A stretch of DNA of 64,000 bases from C7867-006 sp964453075 (GTDB taxonomy: Bacteria > Patescibacteriota > Minisyncoccia > Phycocordibacterales > DATDWN01). The stretch is taken from assembly GCA_964453075.1 (NCBI GenBank), contig CAYVNM010000001.1, positions 1-64,000 on the forward strand. Direction: 5' to 3'. The position numbers and the translations under genes were made by a program. Below the pieces are notes generated by a model. That model saw only the letters and a list, made by a program, of their open reading frames with translations, searched no databases and was not told the DNA's origin. Positions 8,611 to 16,228 of the stretch are shown here, in pieces (the first letter of the stretch is position 1; each line of letters opens with the position of its first letter).

Positions 8611-8627
8611 CTGTTAGAATGTTTTAA

Positions 8628-10331
8628 ATGAAGTCTAATTACTCATATCGTGTTCGTCTGATTTCGGTTTTATTTTTTTTGTTTGCTATCTTGTTGATAG
8701 GTAGGCTTTATTTATTGCAGATAATAGATAACGATTTCTATATAAATAAAGCGAATAGGCAGTATACTTCTACATCAAAAAATGTTTTCAGTAGAGGTAC
8801 AATTTTTTTTCAAAATAAGGACAATACACTCGTATCTGCAGCTACTCTAAAATCAGGATATATAGTGGCAGTAAATCCAGGAATACTGAAAGATCCAGAA
8901 ACTGTTTATCAAAAATTAAATGAGATTTTGCCCACAGAGCATGATGTGTTTTTAGCTAAAGCCACAAAAGAAAATGATCCTTATGAAGAGATAGCTGTTC
9001 ATATTGATCAAGAAACGGGTCAAAAAATTGGGGATTTAAAAATTCCTGGTTTACAGGTTTATAAAGAAAGATGGAGATTTTATCCTGGTAGCAATACGGC
9101 TTCTCATATAATAGGTATCATGGGTTTTAAAGGCGATGAATATGCTGGTAGGTATGGTTTAGAAAGACAATATGAGTCTTTACTTTTGAGAAAAGATGGA
9201 GCCTTTGTGAATTTTTTTGCACAAATTTTTTCTGACATAAAAAACGTTACAAAGGATGATCCCGAAAATGAGGCAGATATAGTAACAACAATAGAACCTA
9301 CAGTTCAAACTTTTTTACAAGAAACTATAGCAATGGTTAATGATAAATGGTCTTCAGATATTACTGGTGGAATCATAATGAATCCAAGCACAGGGGAGAT
9401 TTATGCTATGGAAGTTTTTCCTACGTTTGATCTAAACAATCCTCAGGCCGAAGATAATATTTCTATTTTTTCCAACCCTTTGGTAGAAAACGTTTATGAA
9501 ATGGGTTCTATTATTAAGCCACTAACTTTGGTTGCAGGTATAGATGCTGGAGTTATAAACTCTAAATCAACTTATTATGATTCTGGTTTTGTAATAATCA
9601 ATAACAAGAAAATATCAAATTTTGACGGAAAAGAAAGAGGGATCGTTGGAATGCAAGATGTTCTGTCCCAATCTCTTAATGTAGGAGCGGCCTATGTACA
9701 AAAACTTTTGGGCAATCAAAGATTTACCGATTATATGTACTCTTTTGGTTTAAATGAAAAAACAGGAATTGATTTACCAAACGAGGGTAGAAACTTGGTC
9801 GAAAATCTCAAGAGCCCAAGAGATATAGAACATGCTACAGCCTCATTTGGTCAAGGTATTGCTCTGACTCCCATCTCTACCATTAGAGCCTTGGCCACCA
9901 TTGCTAACGGTGGATTTTTGGTTAAACCTCACATTGTAAAAAAAATAGATTATAAGATAGGAACATCCAAAGACATACCAACTATCAGTTATAGAGTGCT
10001 AAAAACAGAATCAACCGAAGATTTGACCAGAATGCTTGTTTATAGCGTTGATAAGGTTCTACTTGACGGTAGTCTCAAAATTACTAACCACAGTGTTGCG
10101 GCAAAAACAGGTACTGCTCAAATAGCAAAGTCGGATGGTGGTGGATATGAAGAAAATAGATTTTTACATTCATTTATTGGCTATTTCCCTGCTTATAACC
10201 CAAAATTTATTATTTTCCTATATACTGTTAATCCAAAAGGTGCTAGATTTGGATCAGAAACCTTATCTAAACCTTTTTCTGATATGGTAAGATTTCTCAT
10301 AAATTACTACGAAGTACCGCCAGATCGATAA
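8628..10331 (+). CDS. ftsI: Penicillin-binding protein 3 (septal transpeptidase)
   Basis: 567 residues: N-terminal membrane anchor (about 10-28), pedestal domain, transpeptidase domain. Active-site motifs: SxxK as SIIK in YEMGSIIKPLT, SxN as SLN in SQSLNVGAAY, KTG in AAKTGTAQIA. It cross-links septal peptidoglycan. Its place after ftsL in the dcw order separates it from the elongation PBP2 at 2986. Confidence 0.93.
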   Translation: MKSNYSYRVRLISVLFFLFAILLIGRLYLLQIIDNDFYINKANRQYTSTSKNVFSRGTIFFQNKDNTLVSAATLKSGYIVAVNPGILKDPETVYQKLNEILPTEHDVFLAKATKENDPYEEIAVHIDQETGQKIGDLKIPGLQVYKERWRFYPGSNTASHIIGIMGFKGDEYAGRYGLERQYESLLLRKDGAFVNFFAQIFSDIKNVTKDDPENEADIVTTIEPTVQTFLQETIAMVNDKWSSDITGGIIMNPSTGEIYAMEVFPTFDLNNPQAEDNISIFSNPLVENVYEMGSIIKPLTLVAGIDAGVINSKSTYYDSGFVIINNKKISNFDGKERGIVGMQDVLSQSLNVGAAYVQKLLGNQRFTDYMYSFGLNEKTGIDLPNEGRNLVENLKSPRDIEHATASFGQGIALTPISTIRALATIANGGFLVKPHIVKKIDYKIGTSKDIPTISYRVLKTESTEDLTRMLVYSVDKVLLDGSLKITNHSVAAKTGTAQIAKSDGGGYEENRFLHSFIGYFPAYNPKFIIFLYTVNPKGARFGSETLSKPFSDMVRFLINYYEVPPDR

Positions 10332-10339
10332 TATTCAAT

Positions 10340-11641
10340 ATGAATTTTCTAAAAAAAATTGTAAAGGACATACTACAATACGAAGCTAAGCTTATTTTGA
10401 GAAAATACAATCCCAAAATAATAGCTATTACAGGTAGTGTTGGTAAAACTATAACTAAGGAGATGGTATATTCAGTTTTATCGAAGAAGTTTTTCGTAAG
10501 AAGAAGCGAAAAAAGTTTTACGGCTGACTTGGGATTACCACTCACTATCATAGGATGTCCTTATGGTGTTACAACTTTTTTTCAGTTTATAAAAAATATG
10601 ATTTTCAGTTTTAAGCTTTTGTTTTATAAAAATAAATATCCAGAGTGGTTGATTTTGGAAATAGATGGAGACAAACCTGGGGACTTTGCCAGAGCAGCTA
10701 AATTATTATCAATAGACATACTAATAATGACTGCTATAGGTGAGGTTCCTTCTCATGTTGAATCATTTTACAATGTAGAGAATTATATTTATGAGGAAAA
10801 ATATATTATAAATGCAGTAAAAAGGGATGGTTTAATTATTTATAATGCAGATGATGATCAGGTTTCTAGACTTTCTATTGAAACCACTCTAAACAAAGTC
10901 TCTTGTGGGTTGGGTGGAAATTCTGATGTGAGAGGTACTGATTTTAATATTCTTTATAGTAATAATAAAAGCTACTCTTTTCCTACAGGAATGTCTTTTA
11001 ATATTTTGAATGAATCAAATTCATACTCTGTCAATATTTTTGATTCTATAGGGATACATAATGAGTACGCTTGTCTTTTGGCTTTTGCTTTAGGGAAAAA
11101 GTTTAGTATAGATCCTGAGGATATAATATATTCTCTCAATAAATACAAAAGTCTTCCTGGTAGAATGAGTTTGATTTCAGGGGTAAAAGATTCTTTGATA
11201 ATAGACGATTCTTACAATTCATCACCCATAGCCATATCCCAAGCGCTTTCGGTGTTTGAAAAAGTTGTGTGTGCAGGAAGGAAAATAGTTGTTTTGGGAG
11301 ATATGTTGGAGCTTGGAAAATATTCGGCTGATGAACACAGAAAATTGGCCTCACAAATAAAAAACATCGCCTCAAATGTTATTTGTGTGGGTCTTAGGAT
11401 GAAAAAACTTTCGGAGGAGCTCCTTAATTTAGGGTTTAATGAGTCCGGTATAATATCTACAGACACTTCTAGAGAAGCAGGTTTGGAGCTCCAAAATTTA
11501 TTAGGAATAGGGGATGTAGTGTTGGTTAAAGGTTCTCAAACTATGCGAATGGAAAGAGTTGTAGAAGAAGTGATGCGTCATCCAGAGGACAAAAATAAGG
11601 TTTTGGTTAGACAAGAACCTGAATGGCTAAACAGAAACTAA
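10340..11641 (+). CDS. murF: MurF-like Mur ligase, N-terminal domain missing
   Basis: 433 residues. The ATP-binding P-loop TGSVGKT is at residues 31-37, followed by the Mur central domain, the DDSYNSSP motif typical of MurF (usually DxYNANP) and a C-terminal ligase domain with VVLGDMLELG. MurF adds D-Ala-D-Ala to the UDP-MurNAc-tripeptide in the cytoplasm. In ordinary MurF the P-loop is near residue 110 after a separate UDP-substrate domain; here that domain is almost absent. No upstream in-frame extension is possible because ftsI ends 8 nt before the ATG. Position in dcw supports MurF; a different Mur-family role cannot be excluded. Confidence 0.8.
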   Translation: MNFLKKIVKDILQYEAKLILRKYNPKIIAITGSVGKTITKEMVYSVLSKKFFVRRSEKSFTADLGLPLTIIGCPYGVTTFFQFIKNMIFSFKLLFYKNKYPEWLILEIDGDKPGDFARAAKLLSIDILIMTAIGEVPSHVESFYNVENYIYEEKYIINAVKRDGLIIYNADDDQVSRLSIETTLNKVSCGLGGNSDVRGTDFNILYSNNKSYSFPTGMSFNILNESNSYSVNIFDSIGIHNEYACLLAFALGKKFSIDPEDIIYSLNKYKSLPGRMSLISGVKDSLIIDDSYNSSPIAISQALSVFEKVVCAGRKIVVLGDMLELGKYSADEHRKLASQIKNIASNVICVGLRMKKLSEELLNLGFNESGIISTDTSREAGLELQNLLGIGDVVLVKGSQTMRMERVVEEVMRHPEDKNKVLVRQEPEWLNRN

Positions 11642-11672
11642 TTATCCAAGGACTCCCCTTGGATGAAAAGGT

Positions 11673-12293
11673 TTATGGTATAATATAATTTTTTATCTTG
11701 GTATACACCTTTTCTGATATTTTTGCGTATCCCAGGTCGTTTGGATGAACCACGTCAGACATATATTTTGTGTTTCCAAAGAGTCCATCTAGTACATTTG
11801 GAATATACACTACCTCAGTCTCTTCAGCCAGTTTTTCAAACGATTTTTCAAACTTATCACTTAATAGACCTCCTCTCACACCAAGAAGAACAACCATAAT
11901 TCCGTTTGATTGAAGTTTAGTTATTATTTCTTTCAAATTTTTGAAGGTCTCATCCTCCGGTATTCTCTTTAAATAATCATTTCCACCAAGGAGAAGTATT
12001 ACAGTTCCTGGATTTAAATCTAAAATATCTTTTATTCTAGTCAAACCATCTATTGTTGTGTTTCCTGATATTCCGGAATTCAAAATAGGCTTATTTAGTT
12101 TAACTGATAATAGAGAAACAAAATCTTTACCTTTTGTGGCCCCTACACCCTCTATTAAACTATCTCCAAAGGCTACAATAACTTTGTTTTTTGGAGGGTA
12201 GTTTTTTATTATGGAGTTATCTTTGTTTACAAAATAAAAAACTAAAAAAACTAATATTATTCCGAATATAATAATTAGTTGTTTTTTGCTCAT
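11673..12293 (-). CDS. SGNH/GDSL-family lipase or esterase
   Basis: 206 residues from the ATG at 12293 (an in-frame ATG at 12335 adds only a non-hydrophobic stretch). An N-terminal signal or anchor helix (about 6-24) is followed by block I AFGDSLIEGVGA with the nucleophilic Ser, block III LLGGNDYL with GxND, and block V DVVHPNDLGY with the catalytic Asp and His. TesA-like lysophospholipase or esterase activity on the outer face of the membrane is likely; the substrate is unknown. A TATAAT box lies 7 nt upstream of this start. The gene is convergent with murF. Confidence 0.85.
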   Translation of the reverse strand: MSKKQLIIIFGIILVFLVFYFVNKDNSIIKNYPPKNKVIVAFGDSLIEGVGATKGKDFVSLLSVKLNKPILNSGISGNTTIDGLTRIKDILDLNPGTVILLLGGNDYLKRIPEDETFKNLKEIITKLQSNGIMVVLLGVRGGLLSDKFEKSFEKLAEETEVVYIPNVLDGLFGNTKYMSDVVHPNDLGYAKISEKVYTKIKNYIIP

Positions 12294-12364
12294 TATAGTA
12301 ATTATATCAGAATTTTTATCTGTGTTATAATTCAAGAATTACAAAATTAATTTAAACAAGAAAT

Positions 12365-12811
12365 ATGAAAAAATTTATTATTTTTATAATAATTGTTCTG
12401 GTGTTGATTGGAGGTTATATGTATTTTAAAAAAGGCAAAGATGATAGTACATTAAAACCTTTTCTTGCAGAAGATCTAAATACAGAAGTTTCTAATGCTA
12501 CATCTACAGCAACAAGCGTTAAAGAGTTTTCTATGAATTCCTGGATGGAAACTAAGGATGGTAAAATGTCAGCACATTTTTCTTTGGCTGAAATGCGAGT
12601 TAAGAAAGGGGATACAGTGAGAGTTACGGTGACAAATACAGCGGGTACCCATGATTTTGTTTTGGATGAGTTTGGGGTGAAAAAAGATACACCGTTGAAT
12701 GAGCCTACAGTAATAGAATTTGTTGCTGATAAAGTCGGTACTTTTGAGTATTATTGTAGTAAATACAATCATAGACAAATTGGTCAGAAGGGGAACTTGA
12801 TAGTCGAATAA
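12365..12811 (+). CDS. Membrane-anchored cupredoxin
   Basis: 148 residues: N-terminal helix (about 3-19), a Ser/Thr-rich linker, then a plastocyanin-like domain. Likely copper ligands are His96 (GTHDFV), Cys131 and His136 (YYCSKYNHRQ). The usual axial Met, which should follow five residues later, is Gln141 (IGQKG). Gln is the axial ligand in stellacyanin-type blue copper proteins, so copper may still bind with a lower potential. It is probably a periplasmic or surface electron carrier. No redox partner lies nearby. Confidence 0.85.
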   Translation: MKKFIIFIIIVLVLIGGYMYFKKGKDDSTLKPFLAEDLNTEVSNATSTATSVKEFSMNSWMETKDGKMSAHFSLAEMRVKKGDTVRVTVTNTAGTHDFVLDEFGVKKDTPLNEPTVIEFVADKVGTFEYYCSKYNHRQIGQKGNLIVE

Positions 12812-12821
12812 GGTTAATATT

Positions 12822-12851
12822 TCTTGGAATAAAAAACTGAATATTCCAAGA
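12822..12851. repeat. Inverted repeat after the cupredoxin gene
   Basis: TCTTGGAAT (12822-12830) and ATTCCAAGA (12843-12851) form a 9 bp stem with a 12 nt loop. It lacks a T-run, so it is a poor intrinsic terminator and may only stabilise the mRNA end. Confidence 0.45.
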
Positions 12852-12899
12852 TGTGAGAAAGTGGTTTGGAGTAGGTTAGTCAAAAATTATATAAATGAA

Positions 12900-12931
12900 G
12901 AAAGCGGCATCCTTTCGAATGCCGCTTTTTT
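12900..12931. terminator. Bidirectional terminator between convergent genes
   Basis: AAGCGGCAT pairs with ATGCCGCTT around a short loop, flanked by A-runs and T-runs. It can serve both the cupredoxin gene (plus) and the membrane-protein gene at 12940 (minus). Confidence 0.8.
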
Positions 12932-12939
12932 GCCAGTGA

Positions 12940-13266
12940 TCACATGAACTTTTGGACCACCCAACCCATGGAGAGGAGAACGACTCGGCTGAGTACTGTC
13001 TCACCCAGTGCTAGTACAACATCTATCATTCTTGGTGATGTTTCTCTCTTGTTTTTGCCATCTACTTCCTTTGTCATGAAGGTGACTATGAGCCCCACAC
13101 CAATTGCTTGCGGGATCGATAGTTCTGGAATGTGGAACGTTGGTGTCATGAACCACACCCACAGAGTCTGCAGCACATATCCATCCAATATCGCAATGGC
13201 TATGGGGGTGATTACCACGAACCCTACAAGGTTTGCAATCAGGTTTCTTGTTGTAACTACCGTCAT
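12940..13266 (-). CDS. Small membrane protein (accessory)
   Basis: 108 residues, not recognised. Hydrophobic segments near 10-32, 45-62 and 85-103 are separated by a charged loop (KEVDGKNKRETS). The size and layout recall phage holin-like proteins, but no family motif is visible. ATG 13266 is chosen because AGGAGG precedes it by 5 nt. Higher G+C than its neighbours, its own promoter (13284-13312) and its own terminator mark it as a self-contained unit. Overlapping frames on both strands look like shadows. Confidence 0.68.
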   Translation of the reverse strand: MTVVTTRNLIANLVGFVVITPIAIAILDGYVLQTLWVWFMTPTFHIPELSIPQAIGVGLIVTFMTKEVDGKNKRETSPRMIDVVLALGETVLSRVVLLSMGWVVQKFM

Positions 13267-13283
13267 TTTTGCCTCCTACCTTT

Positions 13284-13312
13284 ATCATAGCATACTGTAG
13301 TAATTATGTCAA
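13284..13312 (-). promoter_or_regulatory. Promoter of the small membrane protein
   Basis: On the minus strand: TTGACA (13312-13307), 17 nt spacer, TATGAT (13289-13284). The leader of about 12 nt or more carries AGGAGG. Close to sigma-70 consensus. Confidence 0.7.
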
Positions 13313-13526
13313 TTTTTCTTTTTGTTTTCCTTCTAAACTCACTGGTACTTTTAGTAAATAAATGAAAAAAGTCGGTATAAATTAGTATTAAAAATATAGT
13401 TTTTGTTCAAGCTATTTGAGTAATTCAAAATAAGTAAATTTGGTTGGGAATCTTCTGCGAATTTTTGATTTTGGACAAAATTGTTCCAACTTTTTTAAAG
13501 TTATAAAATTCCATAAAGATGTTTTG

Positions 13527-13598
13527 TGACCCTATGGAGAATCGAACTCCACTTCCAGCCTTGAGAAGGCTGTGTCCTAACCGATAGACGATAGGGCC
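13527..13598 (-). tRNA. tRNA-Glu (anticodon CTC)
   Basis: Read on the minus strand it starts GGCCCTA and ends TAGGGTC plus discriminator A, giving a 7 bp acceptor stem with one G-T pair. The anticodon stem CAGCC/GGCTG encloses loop TTCTCAA, anticodon CTC (reads GAG). The T arm GTGGAGTTCGATTCTCCAT has the GTTCGAT core. The 3' CCA is not encoded. The 5' part overlaps the end of the GIY-YIG gene by 22 nt. Confidence 0.93.
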
Positions 13599-13834
13599 AA
13601 TAACTTTAATTTAACATATTTTCTACCAAAACCACTTTTAAAATATTTCTCTCTCATGCGTGCTTCACGGAGTGTTGAGGTTTTTTCATAATAAACTAAT
13701 ACTAAAGGTGTTCTAGGTTTAGTTGATTTTACCTCTCCTGAATTATGTTGCTCCAATCTACGCTTTATATTATTGGTTAATCCATAATATAATTTATTAT
13801 CTTTTTGGCTTTTGATTACATATACAAAATACAT
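13577..13834 (-). CDS. GIY-YIG domain protein (UPF0213-like)
   Basis: 85 residues, the length of stand-alone GIY-YIG proteins. Motifs: FVYVIKS for GIY, YYGLTNN for YIG, then a basic helix with KRRLEQHN and a C-terminal FKSGFGRKYVK. Such proteins are predicted single-strand DNA nucleases of unclear role. The last seven residues and the TAG stop lie inside the 5' end of the tRNA-Glu gene on the same strand. Processing of tRNA-Glu from a shared transcript would therefore cut this mRNA. Confidence 0.85.
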   Translation of the reverse strand: MYFVYVIKSQKDNKLYYGLTNNIKRRLEQHNSGEVKSTKPRTPLVLVYYEKTSTLREARMREKYFKSGFGRKYVKLKLLALSSIG

Positions 13835-13852
13835 ATAAATTTAATGACGATA

Positions 13853-13894
13853 CCCGCCTGCTCCCGACCGAGTACGATCGGGAGGGCGGGCAGG
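13853..13894 (+). repeat. Palindromic element, copy 2 (42 nt, intergenic)
   Basis: Same family as 8227-8268, with inner arms CTCCCGA and TCGGGAG and perfect outer arms CCCGCC and GGCGGG. It is the only complete copy in the window outside a protein gene and lies between two divergent genes. Its stem is the least damaged of the set. Confidence 0.9.
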
Positions 13895-13955
13895 GGGCCA
13901 AATCACACAGGGAAACTATAACATTTTATTTTTAAAAATCAAAAGTAAAAAATAG

Positions 13956-14024
13956 TTTTCAAATATTACTAGTTTGTTATACTAAATTTATAACAGTTCT
14001 TTAAAGGAGGTGCGATAGATGTAA
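13956..14024 (+). promoter_or_regulatory. Promoter and start-stop leader upstream of 14081
   Basis: TTTTCA (13956-13961), 16 nt, TATACT (13978-13983). The strongest Shine-Dalgarno of the window, AAAGGAGG (14003-14010), is followed 8 nt later by ATG directly joined to TAA (14019-14024), a one-codon frame. The real coding region starts 57 nt further on. Hairpins GGAG/CTCC and AACC/GGTT lie between. The layout suggests ribosome loading or stalling at a start-stop element. Confidence 0.5.
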
Positions 14025-14080
14025 AAACTTAATAAATCACTCTCAACGTACTGGAGTAAACTCCCAACCTAGAGGGTTTG

Positions 14081-14494
14081 ATGAAAACTCTGGCACGAAG
14101 AGCGATCGGATCTCCTGTGACGCATCACAAAACAAATTATCAGCGTCACAAAAGGGTGTCGAGGTTCAGGGTTGATGTGTCTGTAGAAATCGATCTTGAT
14201 TTTGGGCGAGTGACTAAGGAAGATTCTCGCCTCAAGACTCGTTGTCACCCTGTTCTGGTGAGGAAGTCCTCATGGGACTACCACCCACCGGATTACAAGC
14301 CGAGCTGGGATCCAGACGGTCTCTGCACTGGTTGTGGGGAACGTCTTGGGTTGAAGTACATGCCGGTACGGGTCAAGGTCGGGGAAGACATCTTCAATCC
14401 CTGGCATTATGATTGTCTTCAGGAGTCCATTCGGGCTCTCGAAGCGATCGAAAAATCAGAACCCGAATCCGAGTCGGAAGAAGTCGCGGTCTAG
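14081..14494 (+). CDS. Predicted zinc-binding accessory protein
   Basis: 137 residues from ATG 14081 (TTG 14078 is also in frame). The N-terminal half is basic; the C-terminal half holds CTGC, then about 30 residues later WHYDC, which together could bind one metal ion (C-x2-C...H-x2-C). The end is acidic (EPESESEEV). Family not recognised. Only a weak AGAGGG lies before the start; the strong ribosome site upstream serves a start-stop codon pair. Codon use is GC-rich compared with neighbours. A terminator follows 16 nt after the stop. Confidence 0.6.
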   Translation: MKTLARRAIGSPVTHHKTNYQRHKRVSRFRVDVSVEIDLDFGRVTKEDSRLKTRCHPVLVRKSSWDYHPPDYKPSWDPDGLCTGCGERLGLKYMPVRVKVGEDIFNPWHYDCLQESIRALEAIEKSEPESESEEVAV

Positions 14495-14510
14495 ACCCCT
14501 CTCACCTTTA

Positions 14511-14546
14511 GGGTGTTGTTCTTAACCGAACAGCACCCTTGTTTTT
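14511..14546 (+). terminator. Terminator after the 14081 gene
   Basis: GGGTGTTGTTC (14511-14521) pairs with GAACAGCACCC (14528-14538), one G-T pair, then a T-rich run. Confidence 0.85.
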
Positions 14547-14562
14547 GTATTAAAATTCATGT

Positions 14563-14620
14563 TTGACTTTATATTTTGTATGTTGTATTGTGATATCTGG
14601 AACTCAAGATGTTCTTGAGT
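14563..14620 (+). promoter_or_regulatory. Promoter with inverted repeat for the Nudix gene
   Basis: TTGACT (14563-14568), 17 nt, TATTGT (14586-14591). About 10 nt after the -10 box is a perfect inverted repeat, ACTCAAGA - TGT - TCTTGAGT (14602-14620). It covers the expected start of the mRNA, so it could be a repressor operator or a 5' hairpin. No regulator gene is adjacent. Confidence 0.6.
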
Positions 14621-14651
14621 GTGATATTAAATCGTTTCGGTGGAGATTCCC

Positions 14652-15110
14652 ATGAGCAACTGGTTCGCCGGGGCGGTGGTTTATAAGGTGGAAAGGGGTC
14701 AGGTGTACTTACTGGTTCAAAACAGTAGATCGCAAGACCCTAGGTTTCGGAGACAGCCCGTACATGTGAAGTTCCCAGGCGGGACAGACGATGGATGTTC
14801 TTCGGATATTTCACCGAAAGACACACTGCGTCGTGAACTGAGAGAGGAAACTGGGCTGAGGTATGGGGAACCAGATCCAAAGATCCTGTGCTCTTTACCT
14901 CCTGTAAGGGAAGGAGAGTTACATAGATTCTTCTACCTTGTTCCGTTTGAGGATTGCAGAGGATCCCTGAGGCACGGAGAGATCACGGACGGGAGAGATT
15001 TAATAAGTTCTCCTCGGTGGGTCAGGGCGGATGAGCTCGGTAGAGAACTCTACAAAACTCACCAAAGGGCACTTCTGCAGACAATGAGGCACTTTCGTCT
15101 CGTGGGCTGA
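14652..15110 (+). CDS. Nudix hydrolase (accessory)
   Basis: 152 residues from ATG 14652, chosen because GGTGGAG lies 6 nt upstream. The Nudix catalytic helix RRELREETGL is clear; the preceding loop from GG is longer than in the classical box, with an acidic TDDG insertion. Nudix enzymes hydrolyse nucleoside diphosphates linked to another group; the substrate cannot be read from the sequence. It has its own promoter and terminator and a GC-rich composition, and so belongs to the cassette-like gene set. Confidence 0.8.
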   Translation: MSNWFAGAVVYKVERGQVYLLVQNSRSQDPRFRRQPVHVKFPGGTDDGCSSDISPKDTLRRELREETGLRYGEPDPKILCSLPPVREGELHRFFYLVPFEDCRGSLRHGEITDGRDLISSPRWVRADELGRELYKTHQRALLQTMRHFRLVG

Positions 15111-15138
15111 CAAGGAAGTCAGGTTTTCCCACGAGACG
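15097..15138 (+). repeat. Long inverted repeat spanning the Nudix stop codon
   Basis: CGTCTCGTGGG (15097-15107) and CCCACGAGACG (15128-15138) form an 11 bp perfect stem with a 20 nt loop that includes the TGA. It has no T-run; it may protect the mRNA 3' end ahead of the terminator at 15151. Confidence 0.65.
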
Positions 15139-15150
15139 TCCCCCAAGTGT

Positions 15151-15181
15151 AACTGCTGGATCCATTATCCAGCGGTTTTTT
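15151..15181 (+). terminator. Terminator of the Nudix gene
   Basis: AACTGCTGGAT pairs with ATCCAGCGGTT (one G-T pair) across a 5 nt loop and ends in TTTTTT. Confidence 0.85.
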
Positions 15182-15210
15182 AGTGTAAAAAATAGTGTTA
15201 TAATTCAAAA

Positions 15211-15567
15211 ATGATAACAAAAATATATCACTCATTTATTTTTGCTTTGAATGGATTAAAAACTGCATGGAAAGAAGAATTAAATTTTAGAATAGAAATT
15301 TTTGTTGGGATAGTTGTTGTGTTTTGTATTTTATTTTTCAAGTTTTCTTTTATAGAAACCACTTTTTCTGTTATAGCTATTATCATGGTTCTAATTTCGG
15401 AAATATTGAATACTGCAATGGAGGATTTGTGTAATAAAGTACAGCCCGAACATGATCCTATAATTGGTAAAATAAAAGACACCATGGCAGCTTTTGTGCT
15501 TGTAAGTTCTCTGGGGGCAGGGATTGTTGGTATTTTGGTTTTCTATAATCACTTTATAGGTATCTAA
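15211..15567 (+). CDS. dgkA: Diacylglycerol/undecaprenol kinase family protein
   Basis: 118 residues with three membrane helices after an amphipathic N-terminus. The family motif EILNTAMEDLCNK carries the catalytic and metal-binding acidic residues. In organisms of this kind it probably phosphorylates undecaprenol or diacylglycerol for lipid-carrier recycling. A TATAAT box (15199-15204) lies exactly 6 nt before the ATG and there is no Shine-Dalgarno. It overlaps the next gene by 1 nt. Confidence 0.9.
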   Translation: MITKIYHSFIFALNGLKTAWKEELNFRIEIFVGIVVVFCILFFKFSFIETTFSVIAIIMVLISEILNTAMEDLCNKVQPEHDPIIGKIKDTMAAFVLVSSLGAGIVGILVFYNHFIGI

Positions 15568-16172
15568 TGCAAGATATAAAAAAAATACTCCTTCATTTAA
15601 AGAAGGACAAATTTTTAGCAAAAGTAGTGTCAAAATTTGAAGAGCCAAAACTCAAAAAAGGCTCAGACTTTTTCGGAGCCCTAGTCAGGTCAATAATTTA
15701 TCAACAACTTTCAGGCAAAGCAGCTGGGACAATAGAAGGTCGTTTCAGAGAACTTTTTTATAATAAAAAATATACACCAGAGTTGGTATCAAAACTTATT
15801 GATTCAGAATTTAGAAAATCAGGAATTTCTGGTCAAAAAATGAAATATTTAAGAGATTTAGCTGAAAAATTTCTAGACGGCACTGTTAATCCAAATAATT
15901 TTAATAAAATGACAGATGAGGAAATTTCTACACATCTGATTTCTGTAAAAGGGGTTGGTATTTGGACAGCTCAAATGTTTTTAATTTTCACATTAAATAG
16001 GCTGGATGTTTTGCCTTTGGGTGATCTGGGGGTTCAAAAAGGTTTCAAGAAAGTTTTTGGTTTAAAAAAGCTTCCAGATTATAAAAAAATGCAAAAATTA
16101 TCTGAAAAATGGAAACCATACCGTACTATTGCAACTTTGTATTTGTGGAAGGTGGCTGATTCAGAAAAATAG
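15567..16172 (+). CDS. DNA-3-methyladenine glycosylase II-like (HhH-GPD)
   Basis: 201 residues. The helix-hairpin-helix VKGVGIWTAQMF is followed by the Gly/Pro loop and the likely catalytic Asp in LPLGDLGVQKG (near 153). This is the AlkA/MAG fold without the N-terminal TATA-like domain of E. coli AlkA, as in short bacterial MagIII or AlkA forms. It removes alkylated purines in base excision repair. It starts at the dgkA stop (TAATG overlap), so the two are co-translated. Confidence 0.88.
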   Translation: MQDIKKILLHLKKDKFLAKVVSKFEEPKLKKGSDFFGALVRSIIYQQLSGKAAGTIEGRFRELFYNKKYTPELVSKLIDSEFRKSGISGQKMKYLRDLAEKFLDGTVNPNNFNKMTDEEISTHLISVKGVGIWTAQMFLIFTLNRLDVLPLGDLGVQKGFKKVFGLKKLPDYKKMQKLSEKWKPYRTIATLYLWKVADSEK

Positions 16173-16228
16173 TACATAATTAACAGTCTCGTGTAGTACC
16201 AAAAATAATAATCATATATAATAGAGAT

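Noticed and set aside
13001..13300. Long frames overlapping the 12940 gene on both strands
   Set aside because: Only the 12940-13266 frame has promoter, AGGAGG and terminator in order; the others are shadows of its GC-rich codons.
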